From: an uncultured Mycoplasmatota bacterium
GTDB taxonomy: Bacteria > Bacillota_I > Bacilli_A > RF39 > UBA660
Length of the DNA: 64,000 bases
Assembly (NCBI GenBank): GCA_948434005.1
Contig: CAOJEH010000002.1
Coordinates: forward strand, 1 to 64,000
Reading direction: 5' to 3'
Shown piece after piece: positions 17,425 through 26,153 of this stretch. A program made the position numbers and the translations under genes. A model generated the notes under the pieces. That model did no database searches, was not told the DNA's origin, and saw only the letters and a program-made list of their open reading frames with translations. Numbering within the stretch: position 1 is the first letter of the stretch; every line of letters begins with the position of its first letter.

Positions 17425-17802
17425 ATGGAGATTATCATTAGTAATAGTACAAGCAAACCTATATATGAACAGATTACAAGCCAAATTAAACAAATGATAA
17501 TGTCTGGAGAATTAAAATCTGGAGAATCAATACCATCTATGCGATCGTTAGCGAAGTCTTTACATATAAGTGTTATAACGGTTCAGAAAGCCTATGAAGA
17601 TTTACAAAAAGATGGTTTTATAGAAACGACAGTAGGTAGAGGTAGTTTTGTTCGTGCTGATAATAAAGAGTATATTCAAGAAGAAAAACAAAGAGAAATA
17701 GAATCTTGTTTACAAAAAGCAATAGAATTAAGCAAAGAAAATGGTATTTCTTTAAGTAAACTTATTGAACTCTTAAATATATTTTATGAGGAGGAAAAAT
17801 AA
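17425..17802 (+). CDS. YtrA-type GntR repressor (cassette 1)
   Basis: A 125-residue regulator with an N-terminal GntR winged helix (PIYEQITSQIKQMIMSGELKSGESIPSMRSLAKSLHISVITVQKAYEDLQKDGFIETTVGRGSFV) and a short 45-residue helical tail without a ligand domain, the YtrA subfamily pattern. Such proteins repress the ABC transporter genes beside them and are often released by cell-wall antibiotics. ATG 17425 has AAGGAGG before it. The palindrome over its promoter is the likely operator. About half of the helix-turn-helix region is identical to the second GntR gene at 19383. Confidence 0.9.
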   Translation: MEIIISNSTSKPIYEQITSQIKQMIMSGELKSGESIPSMRSLAKSLHISVITVQKAYEDLQKDGFIETTVGRGSFVRADNKEYIQEEKQREIESCLQKAIELSKENGISLSKLIELLNIFYEEEK

Positions 17803-17803
17803 T

Positions 17804-18664
17804 ATGTCAAATTATGCTTTAAAACTAACAAACATAACAAAAAAATATGATGATTTTATATTGGATAATGTTTCATTTAATGTTCCAAAGGGAAATATTG
17901 TTGGACTAATAGGAGAAAATGGAGCAGGAAAAAGTACAACACTTAATTCAATTCTTGATATAATCGAAAGAGATTCTGGAGATGTATTTATTCTTGATAG
18001 TGAAAAGAATAAAATAAGTAATGATATAAGGGAAAAAATCGGAGTTGTTTTTGATGGTAATAACTTCCCAGAAGATTTAACACCACAAAAATTAAATAAT
18101 GTATTAAAAGCAATTTATAGTAATTGGGAAGAAAAGAAATTTTATGAATTATTAGAAAAGTTTTCTTTACCTAAAAATAAAAAGATTAAAAAGTTTTCTA
18201 AAGGAATGAAAATGAAATTATCTATAAGTGTTGCATTATCCCATAAAGCAGAGTTACTAATATTAGATGAAGCAACAAGTGGGCTTGATCCTGTTGTTAG
18301 AGATGATATTTTAGATATATTATTAGACTTTGTTCAAGAAGAAAATAATTCAATTTTAATGTCTAGCCATATTACAAGTGATTTAGAAAAAATTGCAGAT
18401 TACATTGTTTTTATTCATAAAGGTAAAGTGATTTTTGAAGAAACAAAAGATAATCTCATATATAATTATGGAATTATGAAATGTAAATTAAAAGAATTTA
18501 ATGATATTGAGAAAAAAGATATAATAAGGTACAGAAAAATGGATTATGGTTATGAAATATTGATAAAAAACAAAAAAGAACTAGAGAAAAAATATCCAAA
18601 TGTTATTATGGACAATATAAAAATAGAAGATATAATGTTAATGTATGTAAAGGGGTGTGATTAA
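17804..18664 (+). CDS. ABC transporter ATPase, YtrB-like (cassette 1)
   Basis: A 286-residue ATPase with Walker A GENGAGKS (37-44), signature KFSKGMKMKLSIS, Walker B LLILDEATSGLDP and H-loop MSSHITSDLEKIADYIVFI. The sequence SNWEEKKFYELLEKFSLPKNKKIKKFSKGM is typical of ATPases paired with GntR/YtrA. It starts one base after the repressor stop region, with GAGGAGG upstream, and overlaps none of the next gene's coding start. It probably drives an exporter that helps with envelope stress; substrate unknown. Confidence 0.88.
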   Translation: MSNYALKLTNITKKYDDFILDNVSFNVPKGNIVGLIGENGAGKSTTLNSILDIIERDSGDVFILDSEKNKISNDIREKIGVVFDGNNFPEDLTPQKLNNVLKAIYSNWEEKKFYELLEKFSLPKNKKIKKFSKGMKMKLSISVALSHKAELLILDEATSGLDPVVRDDILDILLDFVQEENNSILMSSHITSDLEKIADYIVFIHKGKVIFEETKDNLIYNYGIMKCKLKEFNDIEKKDIIRYRKMDYGYEILIKNKKELEKKYPNVIMDNIKIEDIMLMYVKGCD

Positions 18665-18665
18665 T

Positions 18666-19283
18666 ATGAAAGGTTTACTTTTAAAAGATTTTTATACGAC
18701 AAAAGCGAATATTTTAGTAGCATTTCTTTCGTGCATAGTAATGGCTATTGGGCTATCTATTGTAATATCTCCATCAGTAGTTATTATACTTGTTGCGATA
18801 CCACTTAGTATGACTGTTTCAAGTACAATAATATCTGATAAGAAGAATAAATGGACACAATTTGCTATAACTTTGCCAGTAACAAAAAAACAAATAATAT
18901 CAAGTAAATATATCGCTTATTTATTTTGGACAGTATTAGGAATGTTAGTAGGCAGTTTAGTCTGTTATATTATACTCAAAGTAACAAATAGTACAGATGA
19001 ATATATAAATATGTTTATGGGTTTTAGCATTATCATATCATTATTAAGTGGAAGTTTCATTATACCTTGTAATTTTATGTTACCTGAAGAAAATTCATTG
19101 ATAGGGACAATACTTGCTTATTCTATGACTTCTGGAATTCTAGCATTATTTATATATGTAATAAAAAAAGTAATAGGTGTGTCTAATATGAATTTAACAT
19201 TACTTATTATTTGTAGCATTAGTGTTATAGTTTATTTAATATCTTGGTATATATCACAAAAGAAAATTAAAAACTTTAATTAA
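18666..19283 (+). CDS. ABC-2 permease (cassette 1)
   Basis: A 205-residue membrane protein opening MKGLLLKDFYTTKANILVAFLSCIVMAIGLS, with about six hydrophobic segments and the SDKKNKWTQFAITLPVTKKQIISSKY signature of ABC-2 permeases paired with YtrB-like ATPases. ATG 18666 follows GGGGTG; a GTG at 18657 is a less likely alternative. A strong terminator at 19294 ends this cassette. Confidence 0.85.
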   Translation: MKGLLLKDFYTTKANILVAFLSCIVMAIGLSIVISPSVVIILVAIPLSMTVSSTIISDKKNKWTQFAITLPVTKKQIISSKYIAYLFWTVLGMLVGSLVCYIILKVTNSTDEYINMFMGFSIIISLLSGSFIIPCNFMLPEENSLIGTILAYSMTSGILALFIYVIKKVIGVSNMNLTLLIICSISVIVYLISWYISQKKIKNFN

Positions 19284-19293
19284 AATAAAAATC

Positions 19294-19325
19294 AAAGAGA
19301 GATTATTTTTATAATTTCTCTTTTT
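19294..19325 (+). terminator. Intrinsic terminator after cassette 1
   Basis: A 13-bp stem (19294-19306 with 19311-19323, one G-U pair, TTTT loop) ending in a T run. The promoter of cassette 2 begins five bases later. Confidence 0.88.
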
Positions 19326-19329
19326 AATA

Positions 19330-19368
19330 TTGACAACTGTGTATAATCTGTATATAATATATATATAC
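19330..19368 (+). promoter_or_regulatory. Consensus promoter with palindromic GntR operator (cassette 2)
   Basis: TTGACA (19330-19335), a 17-base spacer and TATAAT (19353-19358). The 19-base palindrome GTATATAATATATATATAC (19350-19368, perfect 7-bp arms) overlaps the -10. It has the same length and the same GTA...TAC ends as the operator at 17391-17409, but different interior bases. Confidence 0.78.
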
Positions 19369-19382
19369 GAGTGAGGTGAGTT

Positions 19383-19760
19383 ATGGAAATAATAATCAGT
19401 AATTCAAGTGGTGTTCCTATATATGAGCAAATTAGAGAACAAATAAAAGCAAAAATAGTATCTAATGAACTTAAATCTGGAGAATTATTGCCATCCATAA
19501 GAACACTTGCAAAAGATTTAAGATGTAGTGTAATAACAACAAAAAATGCTTATGAGGAATTAGTGCGTGATGGGTATGTTGTAACGATTCCTTCTAAAGG
19601 GTTTTATGTAGCAAAAGTAAATCTTGATGTTGCAAGAGAAGAACAATTAAATAAAATTGAAAGTTTGCTAGATACAGTAGTAACACTTGCAAAAACAAAT
19701 AATATCGAAAAAAAGACTATAACAGAAATATTAGATATTTTATATGAGGAGGAGAAATAA
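19383..19760 (+). CDS. YtrA-type GntR repressor (cassette 2)
   Basis: A 125-residue paralogue of the regulator at 17425, equal in length and alike in the winged helix (MEIIISNSSGVPIYEQIREQI...ELKSGELLPSIRTLAKDLRCSVITTKNAYEEL) but with a different recognition helix (CSVITTKNAY against ISVITVQKAY). This fits the different interior of its operator. A GAGGTGAG site precedes ATG 19383. It overlaps nothing and is followed directly by its ATPase gene at 19761. Likely autorepressor of the second transporter cassette. Confidence 0.9.
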   Translation: MEIIISNSSGVPIYEQIREQIKAKIVSNELKSGELLPSIRTLAKDLRCSVITTKNAYEELVRDGYVVTIPSKGFYVAKVNLDVAREEQLNKIESLLDTVVTLAKTNNIEKKTITEILDILYEEEK

Positions 19761-20618
19761 ATGGAAAACATTTTAGAAGTTAAAAAATTATCTAAAAAAT
19801 ATACTGGTTTTGAATTAAAGAATATTAGTTTTGAATTGCCGAAAGGTATGATTATGGGATTTATTGGAGAAAATGGTGCAGGAAAAACGACGACTATTAA
19901 ATCTATTTTAAATATAATTGGAAATTACAAAGGAGAAGTAAAGATATTTGGGCTTGATAATAAAAAAAATGAAAGAGAAATAAAAGAAGATATAGGTGTA
20001 GTTTTAGATGATATGTTCTTTCCAGAAATACTTTTGCCAAAAGATATAAATACTATTATGAAAGATGTATATAAAAATTGGGATTCTGATTTATATTTTA
20101 AATATTTGAGGGATTTTAATTTACCGAAAGATAAACAAATAAAAACTTATTCAAAAGGAATGCGAAAAAAGTTAGAAATAGCAACAGCACTTTCACATCA
20201 TCCGAAACTTTTAATTCTTGATGAGCCAACAAGTGGATTAGATCCGATTGCAAGAAATGAAGTAATAGACATTTTTCAAGATTTTATTCAAAATGAAGAA
20301 TGTGGAGTGTTATTATCAAGTCATATTACAAGCGATTTAGAACATATTGCAGATTATATAACTTTTATCAATGATGGAGAAATCATACTATCAAAAACGA
20401 AAGATGAACTAATAGAACAATATGGAATTGTAAAATGCACCGAATCTGAATTTAAAAAAGTAGATAAGCAAGATTATATTAAGTATAAGAAAACAAAATA
20501 TGAATGCGAGTTATTAGTTGAAAATAAAAATGAATTTAAGAAAAAATATAATGTAAATACAATAGATAAAATATCATTAGAAGATTTAATGGTATTGATG
20601 GTGAAAGGAGAAAAATAA
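19761..20618 (+). CDS. ABC transporter ATPase, YtrB-like (cassette 2)
   Basis: A 285-residue ATPase with Walker A GENGAGKT (36-43), signature TYSKGMRKKLEIA, Walker B LLILDEPTSGLDP and LLSSHITSDLEHIADYITFI. It is clearly paralogous to the protein at 17804, including the C-terminal segment that ends in ..LEDLMVLMVKG. The stop overlaps the permease start by one base (TAATG at 20616-20620). It forms the second GntR-ABC-ABC cassette. Confidence 0.88.
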   Translation: MENILEVKKLSKKYTGFELKNISFELPKGMIMGFIGENGAGKTTTIKSILNIIGNYKGEVKIFGLDNKKNEREIKEDIGVVLDDMFFPEILLPKDINTIMKDVYKNWDSDLYFKYLRDFNLPKDKQIKTYSKGMRKKLEIATALSHHPKLLILDEPTSGLDPIARNEVIDIFQDFIQNEECGVLLSSHITSDLEHIADYITFINDGEIILSKTKDELIEQYGIVKCTESEFKKVDKQDYIKYKKTKYECELLVENKNEFKKKYNVNTIDKISLEDLMVLMVKGEK

Positions 20619-21250
20619 TGATCGGTTTAATTAAAAAAGATTTTTTAATGTTAAAAGGGAATTTTAAAACTTGGTTAATTTTATTATTTGTGTATATTGT
20701 TATGGCATTTCAAGAATCAATGAGTTTGGCTTTTTTACTTCCATTTATGTGTGTAGTAACAATGCTGTCAACATTTAGTTATGATAGTTATAATAAATGG
20801 GACGCTTATGTTTGTTCTTTACCAGATGGAAGAAAGAATAGTGTAAGAGCAAAGTACATAGCAACAATATTACTTATTCTAGTAACAGTGATAATAACAA
20901 CAATTTTAACGATAATAATTGGTTATTATCGCACTAAAACTATAAATTTAGAAAGTATGGGAGAAACAATAATGGGAGCAATATTTGCAACTACTTTATT
21001 ACAGAGCATTATGTATCCTGCTATTTATAAGTTTGGTGTAGAAAAAGCAAGAATTGCAATATTTATAGTTGTATTTGGATTTGCGTTAATTGGTGGTGTT
21101 TTATCAAAATATATTGATTTTGAATCCATTATACAGGGATTAGCATTTTTAGAAAACTATATGATGATTATTATTCCTATCATTATAGTTGTAATGTTAT
21201 ATATTTCCTACAAAATATCAGAGGCTATATATAATAGAAAAGAATACTAA
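20618..21250 (+). CDS. ABC-2 permease (cassette 2)
   Basis: A 210-residue membrane protein starting MIGLIKKDFLMLKGNFKTWLILLFVYIVMAF, with six hydrophobic segments and the motif YDSYNKWDAYVCSLPDGRKNSVRAKY, equivalent to SDKKNKWTQFAITLPV in cassette 1. It is coupled to its ATPase by a TAATG overlap. Cassettes 1 and 2 are therefore duplicates that have diverged substantially. Confidence 0.86.
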   Translation: MIGLIKKDFLMLKGNFKTWLILLFVYIVMAFQESMSLAFLLPFMCVVTMLSTFSYDSYNKWDAYVCSLPDGRKNSVRAKYIATILLILVTVIITTILTIIIGYYRTKTINLESMGETIMGAIFATTLLQSIMYPAIYKFGVEKARIAIFIVVFGFALIGGVLSKYIDFESIIQGLAFLENYMMIIIPIIIVVMLYISYKISEAIYNRKEY

Positions 21251-21288
21251 AATTAGTAAGTTATAAAAAATTACAATTTTAGAGTGAG

Positions 21289-22032
21289 GTGAGTTTAATA
21301 AAAGATAAAATAAGGATAGCATTATGGATTTTTATAGTTTATGTTTTTTCTTTCTTGTGTTATACTCCAATGATGCTTAAAAAACTTGGAATAGAATTTC
21401 CAAATATGCTAACATATTTAAAATACTTTTTTGTTATTATGCCAGCATTAGTTTCTATTATATTTATACTTTGTGAGCAAAATTTAAAGAAATTTCTAAT
21501 AGGCAACTTTAAGAAAGTATCGTTAAAAGAACTTTTTATATGTATGATTATTGCTTTAGTTGGTATTGTAACTACTTTCTTTTATTCATTTTTTGGAAAA
21601 ATTGATTTATTTACAGATTCAATGGTGGTATTTTTAATAAATTGTGTATATTTATTTATAACTGCTTTGATTGAAGAAATTGCTTGGAGAGGCTTTCTGT
21701 TAAGAAATCTTTTTACTAAAAATAAAAAAATTAAAGTTATTATATTTGTTGGTGTTATTTGGACAATTTGGCATATTCCAATGTGGTTAATTAGAAATTC
21801 ATTACCTATATTAGATATATTGTATCTTTCTATTTGGACTATGCTTATTTCGATAATTTTGGGAGTTCTATATTATGTTTATGAAAATATATTTTCTGTT
21901 GCACTATTGCATATGATTTTTAATGTATGTTTTTTAGCACCAGTGAAAAATAATAATATTGTTATAATGTTTTTTAGTATAGTGGCTATTATATTATTTA
22001 AAAACAAAAAGAAAATATCTAATAGTACCTAA
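21289..22032 (+). CDS. CPBP-family intramembrane protease, start codon uncertain
   Basis: An integral membrane protein of about 247 residues with the CPBP (Abi) glutamate protease motifs: EEIAWRGFLLRNL (EExxxR), then IWTIWHIPMWL and HMIFNVCFL supplying the histidines. In bacteria such proteins are often linked to bacteriocin immunity or maturation. No normal start fits: GTG 21289 lies inside the ribosome binding site, while GAGGTG (21286-21291) is spaced properly for the in-frame ATA at 21298. The 14-base leader GAGTGAGGTGAGTT also occurs before the GntR gene at 19383, where it leads to ATG. The start may have been lost by mutation. Confidence 0.75.
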   Translation: MSLIKDKIRIALWIFIVYVFSFLCYTPMMLKKLGIEFPNMLTYLKYFFVIMPALVSIIFILCEQNLKKFLIGNFKKVSLKELFICMIIALVGIVTTFFYSFFGKIDLFTDSMVVFLINCVYLFITALIEEIAWRGFLLRNLFTKNKKIKVIIFVGVIWTIWHIPMWLIRNSLPILDILYLSIWTMLISIILGVLYYVYENIFSVALLHMIFNVCFLAPVKNNNIVIMFFSIVAIILFKNKKKISNST

Positions 22033-22082
22033 TAAATGATACATAGTGATGACAAATTATAAATTGAAAGTGAGTTGAAAAG

Positions 22083-22601
22083 ATGAATATTAAATTAGTA
22101 AGACCAACAATAGAATTAAAAAGTGAAGCATTAGATTATAGACAAGAGCATTTTGACAATAACGAGTTAATTATAAATGGTAGCGAATTATTTGATAAAA
22201 TTAATTCTTATGAAGAATGGTTAGAAAAAGTAAATAATAATTCTAAAATTGAAACAGTTGATCCAAACTGGGTTTTGACCGATACCTTTTTTGCAATTAG
22301 AGAAGAAGATAACAAAATTATAGGAATAATTGATTTAAGACATACTTTAAATGAATTTTTAAAAGACTTTGGTAATAGTGGTTATAGTGTTAGACCAAGT
22401 GAAAGAAAAAAAGGTTATGCTACTGAAATGTTAAGGTTGCTAATAAAATATGCAAAAGAAATTGGTTTAACAGAATTGCATTTATCAGTTGAAAGAGATA
22501 ATACTCCTTCAATAAAAACTATTGTAAAAAACGGTGGAAAAATAGAGAAAAGTTTTGCATTTGAAGGTAAACTAGCAGACATTTATTTAATAAGACTATA
22601 A
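22083..22601 (+). CDS. GNAT-family N-acetyltransferase
   Basis: A 172-residue protein with the GNAT fold: DTFFAIREEDNKIIGIIDLRHTLN, the acetyl-CoA binding stretch SGYSVRPSERKKGYATEMLRLLIKYAKE (R/Q-x-x-G-x-G/A region), and LHLSVERDNTPSIKTIVKNGGKIE. It resembles acetyltransferases that modify small molecules or peptides. Substrate unknown; its place among resistance genes might suggest antibiotic modification, but that is only context. A GTGAGTTG stretch precedes ATG 22083. Confidence 0.85.
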   Translation: MNIKLVRPTIELKSEALDYRQEHFDNNELIINGSELFDKINSYEEWLEKVNNNSKIETVDPNWVLTDTFFAIREEDNKIIGIIDLRHTLNEFLKDFGNSGYSVRPSERKKGYATEMLRLLIKYAKEIGLTELHLSVERDNTPSIKTIVKNGGKIEKSFAFEGKLADIYLIRL

Positions 22602-22676
22602 TTAAAATTACACTTTGAAAGTGGGCAAATATATATAATATTAAAACAATCTAATTCTAATATTTAAAAAATTTAC

Positions 22677-22719
22677 TTACAAAACTGTAATTTTTATTTA
22701 AAGATCCAAGCGATATAAT
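22677..22719 (+). promoter_or_regulatory. BceR-type operator and promoter
   Basis: The inverted repeat TTACA-AAAC-TGTAA at 22677-22690 matches the known binding pattern of BceR-like regulators (TnACA, four bases, TGTAA). A -10 TATAAT follows at 22714-22719; no -35 hexamer is apparent at 22691-22696, consistent with activation by the regulator encoded at 25494. Confidence 0.8.
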
Positions 22720-22741
22720 ATTGCTGAAAGGAGAATTAGAT

Positions 22742-23506
22742 ATGGAGGTTTTAAAACTACAAAATCTAAAAAAATATTATGGTATAAATACCAATATTAC
22801 AAAGGCAGTAGATGGAATCTCATTTAATATAGATGAGGGAGAATTTGTTGCTATTATGGGAGCAAGTGGAAGTGGAAAAACAACACTTCTTAATTGCATT
22901 TCAACTATTGATATACCAACAAGTGGATTTATAACTATTGGTGGTATTGAAATAACAAAAATTAAGGAAGATGAATTAGCCGATTTTAGAAAAGATAATT
23001 TAGGCTTTATCTTTCAAGATTTTAATTTGCTAGACACAATGACTATCGAAGAAAACATAGCACTATCTTTAATTGTAAATAAAGAGGATATAAAAGATAT
23101 TGATAAAAAAGTGGAATCAATAGCAGCGAGATTAGGAATAAGTGATATATTAAAAAAATTCCCTTATGAAGTATCTGGAGGGCAAAAGCAAAGATGTGCT
23201 TGTGCTAGGGCTTTAATCAATAATCCTAAAATTATTCTTGCAGATGAGCCTACTGGAGCATTAGATAGTAAATCTTCTAGGATGTTACTAGAAACTTTAG
23301 AACAAATGAACAAAGAATTAAAGGCAACAATTTTAATGGTTACACACGATTCTCTTTCTGCTAGTTTTTGTGAAAGAGTGCTATTCTTAAAAGATGGTAA
23401 GATTTTTAATGAAATAGTAAAAGGAGAAAAAACGAGAAAAGAATTTTTTAATGAAATTATTGATATGCTTACATTACTAGGAGGTGATGTAGGCAATGTT
23501 AGGTAA
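22742..23506 (+). CDS. BceA-like antimicrobial peptide ABC transporter ATPase
   Basis: A 254-residue ATPase with Walker A GASGSGKT (40-47), Q-loop FIFQDFNLLDTMTIEENI, signature VSGGQKQRCACARAL, Walker B IILADEPTGALDS and the H-loop MVTHDSLSASFCERVLFLKDG. The sequence follows the MacB/BceA type. With the next gene it forms a peptide-antibiotic detoxification transporter that also acts as the sensor. ATG 22742 follows AAAGGAG. It overlaps the permease gene by 11 bases. The exact paralogue (bceA, psdA, vraD) cannot be set. Confidence 0.92.
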   Translation: MEVLKLQNLKKYYGINTNITKAVDGISFNIDEGEFVAIMGASGSGKTTLLNCISTIDIPTSGFITIGGIEITKIKEDELADFRKDNLGFIFQDFNLLDTMTIEENIALSLIVNKEDIKDIDKKVESIAARLGISDILKKFPYEVSGGQKQRCACARALINNPKIILADEPTGALDSKSSRMLLETLEQMNKELKATILMVTHDSLSASFCERVLFLKDGKIFNEIVKGEKTRKEFFNEIIDMLTLLGGDVGNVR

Positions 23507-25472
23507 ATTAGCAGTAAGAAATGTAAAAAGAAGTGCCAGAGATTATGTGATATATTTAATAACGATTATTATTTCATTTTCACTAATTTTTGCCCTTAAT
23601 TTAATTTCAACTTCTGAAGCAGTAATGGAATTATCACAGGGATTAACTTATTTTCAATATATAATGTATGGTATAAATGTTATTGTTTTAGGAGTAATTT
23701 GTTTTTTGATTAACTACACAACAAAATTTATATTTGAAAAACGAAGTAAAGAGTTCGGAATGTACGCATTACTTGGAATTAAAAAAAGAAAAATAAATAA
23801 AATGTTTCTTTTAGAGAATTTACTCTTGGGGTTTGTGGCACTTCTCGTGTCTATGCCAATAGGATTTGCCATAAGTCAATTTCTATCTATTTTTATAGTG
23901 AGATTACTCGAATGGCCACAAGCAATATTTATTGAACTCAATCTAAAATCATTTATTTTACTTTTTATCTATTTTGCCCTTATTTATCTTCTTGTATTAT
24001 GGCGTGCAAATAGAAGAATGAAAAAATCATCAATTCACGATTTGTTAAATTTAGAAAAACAAAATGAAAAGAAAATTACAAAGTCCAAAAAACATAGAAA
24101 CATTATATTTTTATTAAGTATTACTTTGGGAATTATTGCTTTATTTTTGTGGAATTTGAAATTAAAGCCAGAAGTTCTACAAGATTCTAGCATTATGAAT
24201 ACAGTTTTAATATGCTTTGTCCTTTTGATTATCAGTATATATGGAGTAATGATTAGTGTAGGGGATTTTATACTATCTGTTGTCCTTAAAAATAAGAAAA
24301 TAAAGTATAGTAAAGATAATCTATTTATAGCAAGAACTTTTAGTGCAAAAGCAAAGACACTTGGGTTTGTATTTGGAACTTTATCTATGCTTATTACTCT
24401 TTCAATACTATTTTTAAATATATCCAGTTTAAATAAAGGAGCATACGATTATAAAATAGAACTAGACTCACCCTATGATGTTTCAGTTTCTGATAAAAAA
24501 GAAAATCTAAATGATTATTTAAAAGTTATTAAAGAAGATTATACAATAAAAAATGACTTTATCTATGATGTGTATCAAGATAGGAATGCTAAATATTTAA
24601 AAGTATTTCCTGTGTATGAGTATAAAAGTGATGAGAAGAAATATGATGCAGTTATAAAATTAAGTGATTATAATAAGTTATTAGAATTAAGAGGAAAAGA
24701 CAAAATAACTCTAAAAAATAATGAATATAGTGTAGTAGTATATTTTAAGCATAAAAATGATGAAAGTTTTAATGAAATAAACAAGATTACTTTATCAAAT
24801 GGTATAGAATTAAATCGAAAAGAGATTATGACAAAAAACTTTTTTCCAAGATTATCTAATACAGACTATACTATTATTGTTCCAGATATGTCTGTAAACG
24901 GATTAGAAACAAATGAAAGCCATCTAGTAGTAAATACAGTAGAAAAGACAAAAACAGAATTAAAAGAAAAAATCAAAACAAAGTTAAAGGATCATCTAAC
25001 TTATATAGATGAGGATGGAAAAACAGTAAATACAAGTTATAATGTAATGGTTAAAGGAGAACTTATCGAAGAAACAAATACTATGGTTATGATAATATCA
25101 ACAATTTGTATTTATATGGCATTTATTTTTATAGCAAGTGTTGGAACTATTATTGCTATTCAATCATTAAGTGATTCTAATAAATATAAGTATAGATATA
25201 AAGTTTTGAGTAATTTAGGAGTAAGAGATGATAATCTTTATAAAACAGTACGAAAGCAATTGCTAATATTATTTGGTATTCCTATTATATATCCAATTAT
25301 ACTTAACTTTTGCTTAATCACATCAATAAACAATATCTATAAAATAATGCTTGACAGTAATACGATTTATTTGTCTTATTTTATAGGAACGCTTGTAGAG
25401 TTTTTAGTGATTTATGCAATATATTATATTGCCACATATTTTAGTTTTAAAAGAAATATAAAAGAAGTCTAA
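23496..25472 (+). CDS. BceB-like FtsX-type permease
   Basis: A 658-residue permease with the BceB layout: spans near 18-38, 55-75, 108-130, 150-170, 200-218, 230-253 and 285-307, a large extracellular domain of about 200 residues (310-520), and three C-terminal spans (about 535-560, 590-612, 625-648). The stretch FEKRSKEFGMYALLGIKKRKI is a BceB signature. The extracellular domain is thought to bind the peptide or its lipid target. It overlaps the ATPase gene. Length matches the family (about 640-670). Confidence 0.92.
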   Translation: MLGKLAVRNVKRSARDYVIYLITIIISFSLIFALNLISTSEAVMELSQGLTYFQYIMYGINVIVLGVICFLINYTTKFIFEKRSKEFGMYALLGIKKRKINKMFLLENLLLGFVALLVSMPIGFAISQFLSIFIVRLLEWPQAIFIELNLKSFILLFIYFALIYLLVLWRANRRMKKSSIHDLLNLEKQNEKKITKSKKHRNIIFLLSITLGIIALFLWNLKLKPEVLQDSSIMNTVLICFVLLIISIYGVMISVGDFILSVVLKNKKIKYSKDNLFIARTFSAKAKTLGFVFGTLSMLITLSILFLNISSLNKGAYDYKIELDSPYDVSVSDKKENLNDYLKVIKEDYTIKNDFIYDVYQDRNAKYLKVFPVYEYKSDEKKYDAVIKLSDYNKLLELRGKDKITLKNNEYSVVVYFKHKNDESFNEINKITLSNGIELNRKEIMTKNFFPRLSNTDYTIIVPDMSVNGLETNESHLVVNTVEKTKTELKEKIKTKLKDHLTYIDEDGKTVNTSYNVMVKGELIEETNTMVMIISTICIYMAFIFIASVGTIIAIQSLSDSNKYKYRYKVLSNLGVRDDNLYKTVRKQLLILFGIPIIYPIILNFCLITSINNIYKIMLDSNTIYLSYFIGTLVEFLVIYAIYYIATYFSFKRNIKEV

Positions 25473-25493
25473 CAGTTTAGAGGGAGGTTAATA

Positions 25494-26153
25494 ATGCAAA
25501 TAGCAATAATTGAAGATGATAGTAAAATCAGAGAAGAATTAGAAAAATTATTAAAGCGAAATAAGTATGAAGTGATACTTATAGAGAACTTTGAAAATGT
25601 TTGTGGGGAACTGAAAGATTGTAATCCAGATTTGATTTTGCTTGATATAAATCTCCCTTTTCAAAACGGATTTGAAATATGTAAACAAATTAAATTAGAT
25701 AAAAATATTCCAGTAATATTTGTTACTAGCCGAGATACAACAAAAGATGAACTAATGAGCATTGAAGTTGGAGGAATAGACTTCATTACCAAACCTTATG
25801 ACATTATGATTTTATTAGAGAAAATAAAAAGAGCCATTAACCTATCGAATCCTAAAAATTATAAAGAGATAAGTAAAAATGGTTATATACTTGATCTTCA
25901 TTTATCGTTACTCAAAAAGGGAGATATGGAAGTAGAATTAACTCGAAATGAATTTAGAATTTTATATTATTTCTTTATGAATGATAAGCGAGTTATCACA
26001 AAGGAAGAATTACTAGATAAATTATGGAATGATAAGTATTATTTAGATGAAAATATTTTAATGGTAAATATAACTAGATTAAGAAAAAAAGCCAAAGAAA
26101 TAGGAATAGATGATTTGATAAAAAATGTTAGAGGAAAGGGTTTTATTCTATGA
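25494..26153 (+). CDS. BceR-like response regulator
   Basis: A 219-residue OmpR-family regulator: IIEDDSKI, phosphorylation site D51 (LILLDINLPFQNGF), ITKPYD, then a winged helix ending in NVRGKGFIL. It should activate the operon from the TTACA-N4-TGTAA site at 22677. GAGGGAGG lies before the ATG. The stop overlaps the kinase start (ATGA at 26150-26153). Confidence 0.93.
   Translation: MQIAIIEDDSKIREELEKLLKRNKYEVILIENFENVCGELKDCNPDLILLDINLPFQNGFEICKQIKLDKNIPVIFVTSRDTTKDELMSIEVGGIDFITKPYDIMILLEKIKRAINLSNPKNYKEISKNGYILDLHLSLLKKGDMEVELTRNEFRILYYFFMNDKRVITKEELLDKLWNDKYYLDENILMVNITRLRKKAKEIGIDDLIKNVRGKGFIL

Noticed and set aside
19342-19347. First TATAAT after TTGACA as the -10 of GntR cassette 2
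   Set aside because: It lies only six bases from the -35; the TATAAT at 19353-19358 has the proper 17-base spacing.
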